This document shows positions 9,906 through 22,486 of a stretch of DNA of 64,000 nt, piece after piece. The stretch comes from Drechslerella dactyloides. Lineage: Eukaryota > Ascomycota > Orbiliomycetes > Orbiliales > Orbiliaceae. Under the pieces are notes generated by a model. It made no database searches, was not told the origin of the DNA, and saw only the letters and a list, made by a program, of their open reading frames with translations. The translations under genes and the position numbers were made by a program. Positions within the stretch are counted from its first letter, which is position 1. Each line of letters starts with the position of its first letter. The DNA is taken from assembly GCA_020064725.1 (NCBI GenBank), contig JAGTWJ010000011.1, forward strand, positions 372,001-436,000, read 5' to 3'.

Positions 9906-11058
9906 TCAGATCTGGAGTTGACAGGGTCCTTTCCCAACGGCACCAGGCGGGTTCCCGAAAACGGTGTTCTTAACCCCACTGGGGCACATTGGAAATGCTG
10001 GGAGACTCGGTGCCGGGTTCTCTCTCAACACTAAGCAAATTGTTACTCCATCGGCTATGGTGTTTGGGTACAAGTTAGCAATCTTGTAGCGCGAAGGGAT
10101 CGATGGTAGCGGACACGAGATGAGTAAGACGTACACATAGGCCACGCAGTCAGAGGTTAGATAACACCGAAGACAGCATTCCGGAGTAGGTAGATTGCCA
10201 ACTTCGGTCGGATCGTAGTTCCCAAAGCTGGCAGGGCGGAGGCCGTTGTAAAGTACTATGTTCTTACAGAGATCTGGGTAGGGAGCCCCAACCGTGACAG
10301 CGGCGGAGGGGCCTACGATTTTCGCGGTGGAATTCGTTGTCGTCACGGTTACTGTGGCATCGGTAACCGTGGTTGATAATATCTCGACTGTAATTGTCTC
10401 GATTTGAGTGGAGTATGTGACCGTTGTAGGTATAGTCAGAGTCGTCGATGGAGTCGGAGCTGTAACTACGATCGAGCCAGTGACTGCGATACACGAGCAA
10501 GCGCTGATATACCGGTCCGCACTACGACAGGGTGAAGCATAGGCAGGAATTGTAGATGCCGCTTGTCTTTTTTTGAGAGCAGGATTGTACGATGTCTTGG
10601 TTTTCGTAGAGCCAGGCACCTCGATAGTGGCAGTTTCCTTGATCACTGAGGTCAAAATTTCGAAGACAGTGTCAGTCCGCGTGGCGAACTGGCTTTCCTG
10701 CGCAAGCTCTGAAATGGTACTGTAGTCTGTGTAGGTCCTGGAAGAACGATCACGAGTTAGCAGCCGATAAAGCGGGAAGTTGACTCCAACATGTGGAGAA
10801 GTGATTGGATCTTACTTTGTCGCAGGCGTGAACGTGCTACGGAGATATGACGAACAGTCCATCGATGCTTGCGGCAGCCTTGCAGTGGCCCTGACAGCTG
10901 TTCAGAGGGCATTGAGTAATCCAGACGGTCTATAATCAGACCTAATACTATCAGATCGGGGTAAACCCACCTCGTAGACAATTGTCTGCGTGGCAAGATA
11001 TCGCCGTCGCAGCACCTACCAGTCCAGCGACTGGAACAAGGAGGCTTGGTCCACACAT
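9906..11058 (-). CDS. Secreted Cys-containing protein with Ser/Thr-rich linker
   Basis: Three exons (11058-10971, 10897-10816, 10737-9906) join in frame across two GT-AG introns, giving 333 residues. Residues 1-19 (MCGPSLLVPVAGLVGAATA) form a signal peptide. A short Cys module (CHADNCLRAVRATA, then DCSSYL) follows; this arrangement recurs in secreted Pezizomycotina proteins. A Kex2-like KKR lies at 112-114. A Thr/Val/Ser-rich linker, probably O-glycosylated, runs over residues 141-195. A C-terminal cysteine cluster at 244-254 (ECCLRCYLTSDC) resembles a PAN/apple-type fold. The tail (MCPSGVKNTVFG) is also typical of such proteins. An extra intron near 10070-10150 is possible, because a GTGTACG, a GCTAAC and a CATAG occur there, but I found no frame-preserving pair. 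It is likely extracellular or wall-associated; its function is unknown. Confidence 0.8.
10738..10815 (-). other. Intron 2 of the secreted-protein gene
   Basis: A 78-base intron from GTAAGA to TTCCAG with a GCTAAC branch-like site. Joining the exons keeps the frame into the long third exon. Confidence 0.87.
10898..10970 (-). other. Intron 1 of the secreted-protein gene
   Basis: A 73-base intron from GTGGGT to GAACAG. Joining the exons completes the conserved NCLRA segment. Confidence 0.82.
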
Positions 11059-12160
11059 CTTGTTTGTGGGATATCGTCGAATACCGATGAAAAGCGAGGA
11101 AATGTTTTTCTCTGGAATTCTGAGAGACCTTCTTGAATTCGATCTAGACGTCTGGATCCACACGTATTTATAGGAAAGCCCACCCTTCTCCTCACCAAGT
11201 TTGCCCTTTTTATTCCTTTGATTTAGGCTTCATCGCATGTCTCCATATCAGGAGAGCCTGTCCGCCAACGTGCAATTAGCCCAGGCTGAGGCCTCAGAGA
11301 TTGCAGAAGCAACAAGGACACACACCGCTCCACGTCATAGATCTGATGCCAACCGTGCGGTCGAGCCATGCATTCCAAGATCGCGATCAGGATCCTAACT
11401 GAGCCCAAATTGGAACCCCAGAACATTGGCACGAACTTTCAATGTTACTCATTCGCCGTGCGGAGCGAGCTCGATGACGAGAATGTTTACAATTTCAGCC
11501 GGTAGCATAGCGTATGAAGAGAAGTAGGCTCACCGGGATGCAGAACGTCAAGAATTGAAACAACACCCTAGCGTTCTTCCCTCAGCATTGCCAGAATCAA
11601 ACAAAGGAACGATATAAGGTCACATTAGAAGATATCAGCCTCTATACACATTTGTCTCTGGCCGATTCGTAGATATATATATAGTTGGTTGGTTGCAGTC
11701 TCGGGTTACCTAAGTATGTTTCTGGTTGCATGGATACATGTTGTAAATGCAGACAGCAAGACAGAAGGACCAACGTTACAGTCAACCTTCTGGCAGTCGC
11801 GAAGAGCAAGACATCATTATCATTCGGTAGGGAAATAGTCCTTCTTTTTCTTTCTGGGGTATCTTAGAATGCAATGCACATATACACTTGCCAACTAAGA
11901 GAGTTTTACTCAATCATATCTCCCAGAGCACGTAAGTGTCGTAACATTTACCATTACCTCCAAGAAATATTATCATTAGCGAGCCGAAGCACCTCCTTGC
12001 TTGAACTACAAAGGCATTATCTATCTAATGGAAATAAAAAACTTATTCATTCAATACACATACACTGTCAAGGGGCATAACCACTTGTAGCGACTCATCA
12101 AGAAAATAGAATAAAGATATCAGATTATACATATTTATCTAAGTTAAACGCTAGCAAATT
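11059..12160. other. Promoter side and gene-free transition zone
   Basis: The stretch begins with the upstream region of the secreted-protein gene. AT content rises steadily to the right. No coding frame longer than about 70 codons shows any family feature. It is the last non-RIP sequence before the transposon block. Confidence 0.5.
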
Positions 12161-12168
12161 ATTCTATA

Positions 12169-13240
12169 CCCGACTGAATAGGAGGGGATTATTACTGGGC
12201 GTACACAACCCGGCTGCACACCAGCAATCGCTGGTATTCATGCGGACCTGAAAATATATTACCAAACGCACACTCAGCCCCCCCACACACACACATATAT
12301 ATAACGTTATGCTGTGGGTTGCAAGCTGCTGTATATAAGCAAACCAGCAAGATTAAAAGTAAACTTATTATACCCTATAATATCCAAATAATGTTTATTT
12401 TTTTAATTTGTTTATTTAGTATAAGTTTAAAATATACTTAAAATTAAATACAAATTATAAAATTTAAATCTTTAATACTATTAATATATAGGAGGATATA
12501 TTAAAATTATTATTAAATACTATCATAACTTATTTCTATAAAATCTTACTATTAACTTTAAAGTATTATATCAATAACCATATCTTCAACACCTTCTCTA
12601 AATAAAGTAATAAATATTGGTGTTTATTTAAAAAAAAAGTTTATTTCTAAATAAATTATTTGACTAGAAGGCTGCTGGCGCAGCACTTAAACCCGACTGA
12701 AAATGACTGTACTGTCTTTTCCTTTTAAAAATTATATAACGTATTCCACAAGCGAGCGGACCACACAAGCGAGCGGACCACCCCATATAAACCAACACCC
12801 TACCAAAACACTTTTTATTGATAACTTAATCAATAATTAATTTAAAATTAGAATAAAATTAATCTTGTTTATATAAACTATTACAAATCTAAAAATATTT
12901 TTTTAAATTTTTTTTATATTAAATTAAAGAAATATACAAGGGGGGTGGTCCGGTCGCTTGTCTGGTCCAGTCGCTTATTGTTGACGTTATAGCTAAAACT
13001 TTAATAAATAATTTAATAAACACCATACTAATTTATAGTAGTATTAATAATATTAACAATCTTATAACCTAATATATAAAAAAATATCTTTAGATTTTAG
13101 TCTTTAGAGGATAAAATATTGAAAATTTTTAAATCAGTAAAAAACAATATATTTTTTCTAGTTTACTATCTTGTAGATTTTGGTGTGGGTGCCCCTCGCG
13201 CACTAGGGAGCTTAACTAGTTCCCTCCTTTTCAGTCGGGC
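12169..13240. mobile_element. Possible hAT-type element with 8-bp target duplication
   Basis: The ends are imperfect inverted repeats: CCCGACTGAATAGGAGGG at the left, and on the complement of the right end CCCGACTGAAAAGGAGGG. They are flanked by ATTCTATA on both sides (12161-12168 and 13241-13248), an 8-bp target duplication as made by hAT transposases. No transposase remnant is visible. A 249-bp MITE (12739-12987) is nested inside. A third copy of the CCCGACTGAA motif lies internally near 12692, beside a GC-rich stretch that recurs inverted at about 37405-37443. Superfamily assignment rests on the duplication length alone. Confidence 0.6.
12739..12987 (+). mobile_element. 249-bp MITE copy 1, GACC type
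   Basis: The element is flanked by TA on both sides. The left end is ACGT, spacer ATTCCAC, then two AAGCGAGCG-GACC units 17 bp apart. The right end (complement) is ACGT, spacer CAACAAT, then AAGCGACTG-GACC and AAGCGACCG-GACC. The interior is AT-rich and non-coding. By eye it is the same sequence as the other four copies. It is a non-autonomous derivative of the TA-inserting Fot1/Pogo group seen nearby. Confidence 0.9.
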
Positions 13241-13461
13241 ATTCTATACTTAAGTAGTTAGAATTATTTATTATATTATAATTGTATTAAAAATATAACA
13301 AATTTTTTTATAAGTAAATAGTTAAATTATAATTACTTAAATAGTTAATACATTTTTTTAAATATAGATTTAAATTATTTACTATAATATCTTAGATATT
13401 TAAAAATAGATATAGTTGTATCATAGAATTAAAAATAATTATTAATTTTTTGTTTAATATA

Positions 13462-14127
13462 TGTTACACTTCAGCCCAGGACCAGGTCAAATATACTTCA
13501 CTCTAAAATCTCTGACTCTTAATCGCTACTATATGGATTCTTACTAATAAAAGATAAATATATATTAAATATAATAGTTACTATTGAAATAGAATATATA
13601 ATAATAATAGTAAATAGGCTAACTATTAAAATACTATAGTTTAAGTATTGACTAATGGTTTTTAAAAAAAAAACTATTAATTTTAAAATAAAGTATACTA
13701 ATTATATATATAATATCTTAGTATATAAAATAATAAAAATGTATTAATGTGTTGTTTAGGTGGTTTATAGCTTATAGTTCTGCTAAGAATTAATTTATAA
13801 TCTATAATCTATAATTTATTATATGTTTTTGATTTATTATAATAGCTATTATTTTAGAAGAAAAATAATAAAAATAATCTTTTTTTATAGTAGTGTCTGT
13901 CTATATAATTTAAAATCCTATATAATTCTATTATTTATATAATCCCATCTTTTATATAATAGGGTATATTAAGTAGATTAATAATTTATATAAAATGAAT
14001 TTTATATAGACCTATATCCTATATAAAAACTTATTCTATATAGTATATCTTATTATATAGACTAAATATCTATATGGGAATTAAGTTTATATAAGATATT
14101 TAGGTACTATATTATTATTTTATAATA
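13462..14127 (-). repeat. Left LTR (3' LTR of the minus-strand chromovirus)
   Basis: It begins TGTTACACTTC and pairs with 21821-22486 over its full length. Its first 80 bases keep C/G where the other LTR has T/A, whereas its last 150 bases are the more mutated, so RIP struck the two LTRs unevenly. Confidence 0.92.
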
Positions 14128-15149
14128 TTATTCTCCCTTTTTATAAGAATTAGTGGTATACTAATTTAAATATAAGTGTAAATAGTATAGGAGAATGTGG
14201 TATAAGATTTTTATATATAATATAATTATATAATCTAAATAATATAATTTTTAGTTAAATGATTTTTTTATTATATTTTCCTTTTTTTTTATAATTAATT
14301 TTTCTTAATACAATCTTTTCTATCAGTATATCTGCTGATTGTTATAAGAAATTTTCTTCTGAATATTATTATAAATAAATTTATTTAATTAAAAAATGTG
14401 GTAGTTGTTTTGTTGTTATATATAAATTCTATAATAAATATGATTCTAATTATTTTATTTTTTTTATATAAAGTCAGAAATATGCTAACTATATATATCT
14501 TAGTATTAACTATATTATGATTTTAGAGTGTAGGTTTTGTTTTTCTTATTTAAAATCTTATTATTAATTAGTATTAATATAACTTATAACTGATTAAATT
14601 CTTTGTTAAATCCAAAAAAAGAAAAAGGAGTTAAGAATTCTAGAGATGGAGTAAGTTAAATTATTAAAAATAATATCTAAAACTACTAAAATATTTTCTT
14701 AGATTTTTTATATTAAGAAGGAGATATCATTTTTAAATAATAAACTAGATAATGTAATGTGTTAAGAAAAGAAGTTTATAGAGAAATAAAAAACTTTTAA
14801 ATATAAGATTAAGGTATCTTTTTCTATAATTAAAGATTTAAAATTTTTTAATTTTAAAGCTTTTCTGAATAATAATAATATAAATCTTAATATTTAATAT
14901 AATATCTTTTTAATATGTGTATGTTGTTAAATATAATTAGTACTGGTTTGTACTGTATTGTGTATATATTTCTAAGAATTGTTTTGTAGGGTTCTGTTAT
15001 ATAGAAAGGGGTAAAATAAAATAAGTTCTTTTAGCATAATTATTATGATTAATTTTTTGTATTTTGATGTTTTTTTCTAGGTTTTTCTTGGGGTTGTTGT
15101 GGTGGTGGGTCTTACTTTACTTGGTGAGTATTAGATTTATCAAAATATT

Positions 15150-15265
15150 GTTTGATAAATTCCAGTAAGATATTGTTTTCTGGTTACTATAAATCTTCTT
15201 CTAGTAGGTAGTCCTTCCATCTAATTAGAAATTTATTAATTAATATTTCTAGATTTTTTTTATAG
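15150..15265 (-). pseudogene. Chromodomain remnant of chromovirus integrase
   Basis: The minus-strand reading gives EILINKFLIRWKDYLLEED, a stop, then PENN and LLEFIKQYF. This matches the chromodomain pattern WKGY..EE.TWEP..NL. The Trp and Glu-Glu are retained, while the aromatic-cage Trp of TWEP has become a stop. It lies at the C-terminal end of the pol reading frame. Confidence 0.85.
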
Positions 15266-16199
15266 TCTAAGATTTTTTTAATTTTATATTTATTATAGTT
15301 GTTTTTTTTAATTTTTAGATTATTTATCTTTTCTCTAAGCCTATTTAATATAGGTTTAAGTAGAGTAATATAAAATATTTTATAGATTTTTAAATTTCTA
15401 AGAATATAGAATTCAAAAAAATATTTATTTAATTTTTTGATTATAATATATGGTCTAAGTTTTTAGAAGTTAAGTTTTTAGTTAAATCTTTTTATTTTAA
15501 TATTTTTTATAAATAGGTATATTTTATCTTCTTTTTTTAGAAAAGGTATCTTTGTTTTTTTCTTGTTATAATAGTGGGATATAGTTTTAGTTATAAAATC
15601 CAAATTATTTTTTAGGTGTTTATATAGTTTGTTTATGGATTTAAAATATTTTTTAGTATTAGGTATTTCTTTTTTTGGAAATAAGATTGGTTGTGTAGTT
15701 TGTGGGTTCCAACCTTATAGTGTTTTATAGGGTGTGTAATTTGTTATTGAATGTTTTAATGAATTATATATGAATTCTGCTATGGGTAGTAGTTTTATCT
15801 AATTATTTTATGTATAATTAAGGAATAATCTAAAATAAATCTTAACTATCTAAATTACTTATTCTAATACTCTGTCAGTTTGAGTTCTTCCCTTAGTTGC
15901 TATATTAAATTTGGTGTTTAATGAGTTTATAATATATTTCCAATATTTACTGTTGAAGAAAGGGTCTTTATTATAGATATATTTTTTTTATAATTTATAT
16001 TAGTTAAATACTTGTTTATTATAGATTATCAAAAGTTATTTTGTTTTTTAAGAACTATTCTATGGTTCTAGGATAATAGTTTTGGTAAATCTATAGGTGA
16101 TAATTAAGATTTTGTTATATATTTAATTTATTAAGGGATTTTTTAAATATAGTAATCCTTGTATAAAACCATAGATTATAATTTAGAATGGTTTGGTTG

Positions 16200-16345
16200 A
16201 TACCTTATTTGGTTGTAAATATCTGTATAGTATATATTTTACTAATTTATTTCTTAAGTATAAGTTGTAGGTTTTAACATAATTTTTAATTTGTTATCTT
16301 ATTTTAGGCCAAAAGTACTATTGTATAATAAGTTCTTATATTCTT
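16200..16345 (-). pseudogene. Integrase zinc-binding remnant (chromovirus)
   Basis: The minus-strand frame reads ELI, Tyr-Phe-Trp-Pro-Lys and YVK...Y..L..NK, then LQP and a Pro/Thr-Lys-Pro segment. It matches the HHCC region and its downstream linker in Ty3/gypsy integrases, with Cys converted to Tyr and stops at Trp/Gln positions. Confidence 0.82.
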
Positions 16346-17399
16346 TTAATTTCTAAATATCTATGTATAGGTATATTATAATATAGTTATAAGATTTTCA
16401 GTTGTATTTTCTTTTCTGGAATATAAAAAAGATTTTTTAAAAAAATATACCCATTTTCCATAGAAAAAGGGGTAATAATTTTTTTAAAGTTCTGTAGTAT
16501 TCTTTTTACTATTACATCTTTCTAGTAACTTTTCTTAAATTAGATAACTATTTCTAGTTTTATTTTATAAATAGTAATATTAAGTTTCTTATTAATGGTA
16601 ATAATGTTTCTTTATTATTCTAAAATTACTCCCTTATTTGTAGAGATATCTTTCATAAAATCTAGTTATTAATTAATAACATTAGCTCTAATATTTTCTT
16701 TTTTTTTAAAATAGATAATCTTTATATTATATTTGTTAAGTATTTTCTATTATTAAATTTAACATCTACTAAATTCTTTTATTATTAGAAAATAAATAAG
16801 ATTTTTATAATTTAAAAATATTTTAAATAACTCTATAATTTATAAATAAATTTTTTATTTCTTATAAACATATAAGATAGCTATAAGTTCTTTATCATAT
16901 ATGGGGTACTTTGTTTCTATAATATCAAATTTATATAATAAATAGGTAACTAGGTACTATTTCTAGTTAGGTTGTTTCTGTAGTAGATAAGCTTTTAAGG
17001 CTATTATAGAAGTATTAGTTTTTATTTATATTAATAATTCTAATTCATAAATTTTAAAAATAAATACTAAAATAAATATTTCTTTCAATATTTAAAAAGT
17101 CTTGATTTTTTTCTTTATTATTTTAAAATAAATGTCTTTCTTTGTTAATTCTGAGAAGGTAATTGCTAGATAGTTGTATTTTTAAATAAATTGTTGGTAA
17201 TAGTTGTATAGTTTTAAAAAGGTTTGTATTTCTTTAAGCATTTTCAGTATTGGTTAATCTTGTATGGTTTATATCTTCTTTAGATCCATTTTTATACCAT
17301 AAGGAGTAATAATAATTCTTAGAAATTTAATTTTGGTTACTTTAAATTTAGATTTCTCTAGTTTAATCTTAAATTTATATTAATTTAAGGTTTTAAAAA

Positions 17400-17560
17400 T
17401 TTAGTTAACATATTTTTAGTATTTTAAGGGGTATTTACTATAAATAAAAATATCATCTAGATATATTATATATATATTGTCAATATACTTTTATAAAACA
17501 TAATTCATAAATATTTAAAAGATTACAGGTGCATTAATCAGTCCAAAAAATATAATTAAG
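17400..17560 (-). pseudogene. Reverse transcriptase core remnant (chromovirus)
   Basis: The minus-strand frame reads FGLINAPVIF, then YLDDIFIYSK, the two hallmark blocks of gypsy reverse transcriptase. Both catalytic Asp codons of YLDD (17463-17452) survive. Surrounding frames contain several stops. Confidence 0.9.
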
Positions 17561-20332
17561 TATTTAAATAACTTATATCTGGTTTTAAAAATAGTTTTTT
17601 ATTCTTCTCCAAAATTAATTCTAATGTTATAATATATATTAGTAAAGTTAAGTTTTATATAAATAATAATACCTAATATTTTATTAAAGGATTCACTAAT
17701 AAAAAGTAAAGATTCTCTATCTTTAATAATTATTATATTAAAGATTTAGTAGTTAATACAAATTCATAATTTTTTAAAATTTTTTTTCTTTATAAATAAG
17801 ATAGGATGTTTTGCTAATAAATTAGAAAATTATATATATTTTATTCTAAGATTTTCTTTGATATATTTATAGAGTACTGCCATTTCTTAATCAGTATATC
17901 TATATATTAGTATAAATTTAGGCTACATTTCTTTCTATAAAGGTATCAAGTATTTAAATAAATTAATTTCAAGTAAGGTTTATTCTTCTAATATAGGTTA
18001 AAAGATATTTCTTACTTTTTTAAATATTCATTTAAAGATTCTTACTATTTCTGAGATTATATATAGACTTTTAACTTAAATCCATACTTTTTGTAAGATA
18101 TTTGGTTTATACTTGTATCTATTTTAGATTTCTTTATAAAATAGATGGGTAGTAAGTCATAGATACATTTCTTTATAGGTATTTTTGTTATTTAGTAGTT
18201 TTTTGGTGATTTTTTGGTAGTTACAATCATTAAAAATAATTTCTCCTTTTTTTCAATTAATGCTAGGGTTATATTTCACTAACCATAAGAATCTTAGAAT
18301 TAATAGAGTATTTTCTAGAAAATCTAAGATATTAATAGTATATTCCTCCAAATATCCATTAATAAATAGTTTGAGAGTAGTCTTTTAGATAACTTATCCC
18401 AAGATTTGATATAAAAAAACAGTTACTCAGTAAATATTAGATTTTTATTATATTTTAAATTAGTATTTTTATACTATTATAGTAGAGATATAGTTTTCTT
18501 TGGCTCCACTATCAATTAGGATTTCTGTAGGTTTTTTAAATATAAATAAGATAAGGGTAAATTTTCTATAAAAACTTAGGTTTTTTGTTTTAATATACTT
18601 CTATTAATTCCAAAACACACCTAGTTTTTTGATTTGTAGTTTAGGCCATCAATTACTTCTTATCATATTTTTATAGAGTATTATTCTATGTGTTTATTTT
18701 CTTCTTATTAGTTGGTAAAGTTATTTCTAAAACACTTCCAACAAAAATAATATTGTTCCTTCTTTTTATAATATTACCTAATATATTGTTTATAAGTCTT
18801 AAATTTGTTGAAATTATAGAGATATTTTAGATAATAAATCCATTCTTCTTCTAGATAGTGATAGTTATAATGTTGTCTTTCCTCATAGGTCTGGAAGTAT
18901 TATATGTAGTTTTTGTAAAAGTACCTAGTTTTGGTTTCTGGGGTTTTATTATAGTATTTCTGGTTGAAGCAGTTTTCTAAGTATTATTCCCATTCTTTAA
19001 ACATTCCAAAAGTTAAGGTGTAGATAATATAAGGTATATATAGTAGTTTATTAGGCTTATTATTAATAGTATATTCTATTTTTTTAGAATTATTGTTCTT
19101 ATTTGCTGGTTCTTTATATATTTTTTTATAGTTTTGATATATTTGTATAAGTTCTTTGATTTAGACTATGATATATTTGTTGGTTTGTTGTGTTTTTAGG
19201 ATTTCTTTCCATTCTTTTTGCTTAGTATTGTTGTAGATGTGTTTATAGTATTTAAACTATGTTCTGAAGTATTTTATATAATAAATATACTTGAAAGTGT
19301 TAAAAATTTTTTGTGGTAATTTTTCTTTAATATAATCTAGATATAGGAAGTAGTGATATTAATATACCTATTTATTGTGGTAGTTGTTATAAAGATTAAA
19401 ATATTTGTATAATTGTATGTTAGTATTATTTTGTTGGTAAAGCTGATATTTCTGTCTAGTATATAAAAGGTATTTTATACTATTAAAAAATTATCTTTTG
19501 TTTTTAAGGTTGTATTATAATAGGTTTTTATTATTTTTAGCTTATAGCTAGTATACTTTTTATTGGTTAGCAAAAGGTTGTCTATATTTTTGGATTATAT
19601 ATTGGTAAATGATTTTTTGATATGGTTAGTAGATGTTTTGTTATTTTTCTATAATATTTTGTTGTTTAATGGTATCTATTTCTTTGGCCTATTTATAATT
19701 TTAATAGATATTAGTTTCTAATATTCTATATATTATTTTTTTTTTGATTAGGATAATAAGTTTATATATTATACAACTTTGCTATTTGTATAATTAGATG
19801 TACTATTAGGAGAAGACTACCTATAAGATAGTTCTTCTGGTATTTTTATTAATAATTTCTGATTTTTATCTTTATTTTATATAGTATTTTCTATAACAGA
19901 TTTTGGGGTTTTTGGGGATTAGTTTTTGTTATAACTGATTAAATTATTTGGAGGGTGTGATTAAGATAAATAATATCTGGATTGTTTTTATGGAGATTCC
20001 TTTATTATTTTGATATTTTTCTTACAAATATTTGTTTGAGCTTTTTTTATATGCTAAATGGGATTTTAATATTAGGTTACTTTATAATTAGTTAAGCTTA
20101 TCTTCCTCTAATTTTATATCCTTAAATAGGACAGGGTTCTGTTTAATAGTTGTATTGATTTTTTAAGTAATATTTTGGTGCTGGATAAATTTGGTTCCAG
20201 GATATATATATTTCTAAATTTTGTTTGTGACTATTTTAAAATCTTCCAAGGTAGATGATTGTCTTATTATTCTAAATTTTTGTTTTTACTGGGGATATTT
20301 TTAAAAGTTCTTTTTCTCTTTATTCTTAGGAC

Positions 20333-20397
20333 AATCTCTCTTGATATATTCTGCCTTATTATATTAATAATAGAAAGATGTATTGGATTTTTTTGGT
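20333..20397 (-). pseudogene. Gag zinc-knuckle remnant (chromovirus)
   Basis: The minus-strand reading gives FYYxYNKAEYIKRDC, where the family has CYNCGKxGHIKRDC. The first Cys and the His have become Phe and Tyr. The second gypsy copy has the equivalent at about 29465-29520. Confidence 0.82.
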
Positions 20398-21820
20398 TTT
20401 TGGTGTTAGATCATATTGAGATTCATAGGTTCTGGCCTATATGTCTTGTTTGGTTTCTAAAAGGATTTTCTAACCTTGGTCTAATTTTGCTAAGGTTTCT
20501 TAGTATACTTGTTAAGATTATATTTATTTGGGTTATAATATAGTTTCTTCTAATAAATATTCTTTTAAGATTGGTAAAGTGTATTATCAAGTCTAATTGC
20601 CATAGTTTATATATTATAATAGTTTATATTTTTATTAATAAATTTTTATTTAATAATCTTTATTTTCAGGTTAGATTTGAGTTTTTTCCTAGTTTTGTAA
20701 AACAGAATATTGTTATTATAATTAGTGAGGGGTGTGTATTAATTGAATTGTTAAAAAAAAGATCATATAGATCTAGTTTGTTTAAGTTGGTCAAGTTTCT
20801 TGAGGGTTTCTTTAGTTTTATTTTTATATCCATATTTTTATTTAAGATAATTTATGAATTTCTAAAAATTACTAAAGATTTTTAAAATCTCCAGGATTTT
20901 TGTTTTGTGGTCTTCTTTTACTATTTTATTATATATTTGTTTATATGATAAGTAAATATTAAGGGTATTCTTTTTCAGATATATTTTTATAAAAAAAATC
21001 TTATGCTAGTCTGTAAAAAATCACTTAAAATAAAAAAAGAAATAGTTATTAAACTAATTAAGAAATTGATTAAATTTTTTAAATTGTTTTTTATATTTAA
21101 TTAAATTTTCTATTTTTGGTATTTTGTTAAATATTATTATGGAGGTAGCTGAGTTTTTTATTTCTTGGGTTTCTAATTTACTGGTTTATATAAATCTAGA
21201 TATAATAAGTAGTAAGGGTTTTTAAATAGTGATATTGTTTGTTTGGGTGTTAGTTAAAATTTCTTTATATTTTATTATTTCTTTAAAGTTTTTTAATATG
21301 ATTACTTTAATATTGTTAACTATTTCTAAAACCATTTGAATATATTATTGGTATATTACAATGGTTTCTTGCTGTGCTGTTTTAAGGCTTTGTTCTAACT
21401 TTTATTTAGTATTATTTTCTAATATAGTACTATTTATTTCTTCTAAAACTTATATTCTGATATTTATTACTAATTTATCTTAATATTCTTATAGACTATC
21501 TATATATTTATTGGTTAATTTAAGAAGATTAGGTTTTATACTATTATTTTTTTATATATATAATATTGTTTAAGTTGTTACTATAGTTATTCTTTATTTA
21601 TATATTCTTAGAATATAAAAGTTATTAATAGATTTTTTATACTTATTGTTTTTACTATTTAATACTGATTTAAAATTATTATTATTTATAAGATATTTTT
21701 ATAATTCTGTACTATAGAATTCTATTTTGTTTTTATATATTAGAGAGAATTTGTAAGTTGTATTAAAAATTATTATATACTTATTATTTCTCCTTGTTTA
21801 TTAAGAGTGATTAGTTAAAG

Positions 21821-22486
21821 TATTATATTTTGGTCTAGGATTGGATTAAATATATTTTATTTTAAAGTTTCTAACTTTTAGTTATTATTGTATGGGTTTT
21901 TACTAATAGAAGATAAATATATATTAAGTACAATAATTACTATTGAAATAGAATATATAATAATAATAATAAATAGATTAGTTATTAAGATATTATAATT
22001 TAAGTATTGATTAATAGTTCTTAAGAAAGAAGCTATTAATTTTAAAATAAAGTATGCTGATTATATATATAATATCTTAATATATGAAATAGTAGAGATA
22101 TATTAATATATTATCTAGATGGTTTGTGACTTATAGCCTTGTTAAGAGTTAATCCACAATCCACAATCCATAGTTTATTATATGTTTTTAATTTATTGTG
22201 GTAGCTGCTACTCCAGGAGAAGAATAATAAAGGTAATCTTTTTTTGTAGTAGTGTTTGTCTACATAGTCTAAGATCCCATGTAGTCCTATCATTTATGTA
22301 GTCCTGTCTCCTATGTAGTAGGGCATACTAGGTAAGTTGGTAGTCTATATAGAACGAGTCTTATATAGACCTACATCCTACATAGAAGCTTATTCTATAT
22401 AGTGTATCTTACTGTGTGGACTGAGTATCTGTATGGGAATTGGGTCTGTACAGGATACTCAGGTGCTGCGCTGTTATCCCATAACA
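21821..22486 (-). repeat. Right LTR (5' LTR of the minus-strand chromovirus)
   Basis: It ends CCCATAACA on the plus strand, so on the coding strand the element starts TGTTATGGG. Its right end is GC-preserved (CAGGTGCTGCGCTG). The same terminal sequence opens the LTR at 27105 and the mirrored fragment ending at 34477. Confidence 0.92.

Larger units (their letters stand above)
13462..22486 (-). mobile_element. Ty3/gypsy chromovirus, complete but RIP-inactivated
   Basis: A 9,025-bp LTR retrotransposon reading on the minus strand, with 666-bp LTRs at each end and target duplication ATATA (13457-13461 and 22487-22491). In coding order on the minus strand I can read a gag zinc knuckle (about 20397-20333), reverse transcriptase with intact YLDD (17463-17452), an integrase zinc-binding region (about 16340-16200) and a C-terminal chromodomain (about 15265-15150). 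Stop codons interrupt every domain and G/C is heavily depleted, consistent with RIP. The chromodomain places it among chromoviruses, whose integrase reads methylated histone H3 and targets heterochromatin. No primer-binding site could be matched to a tRNA with confidence. Confidence 0.93.

Noticed and set aside
10069..10150. Third intron in the secreted-protein gene
   Set aside because: Donor, branch and acceptor-like motifs exist, but the best pairs break the frame leading to the conserved C-terminal tail, so it was left unspliced and noted as uncertain.
20259..20885. 94- and 104-codon plus-strand frames rich in Phe, Leu and Ile
   Set aside because: They look like membrane proteins but are antisense to the gag region of the minus-strand chromovirus. 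The hydrophobicity comes from T-rich RIP sequence.
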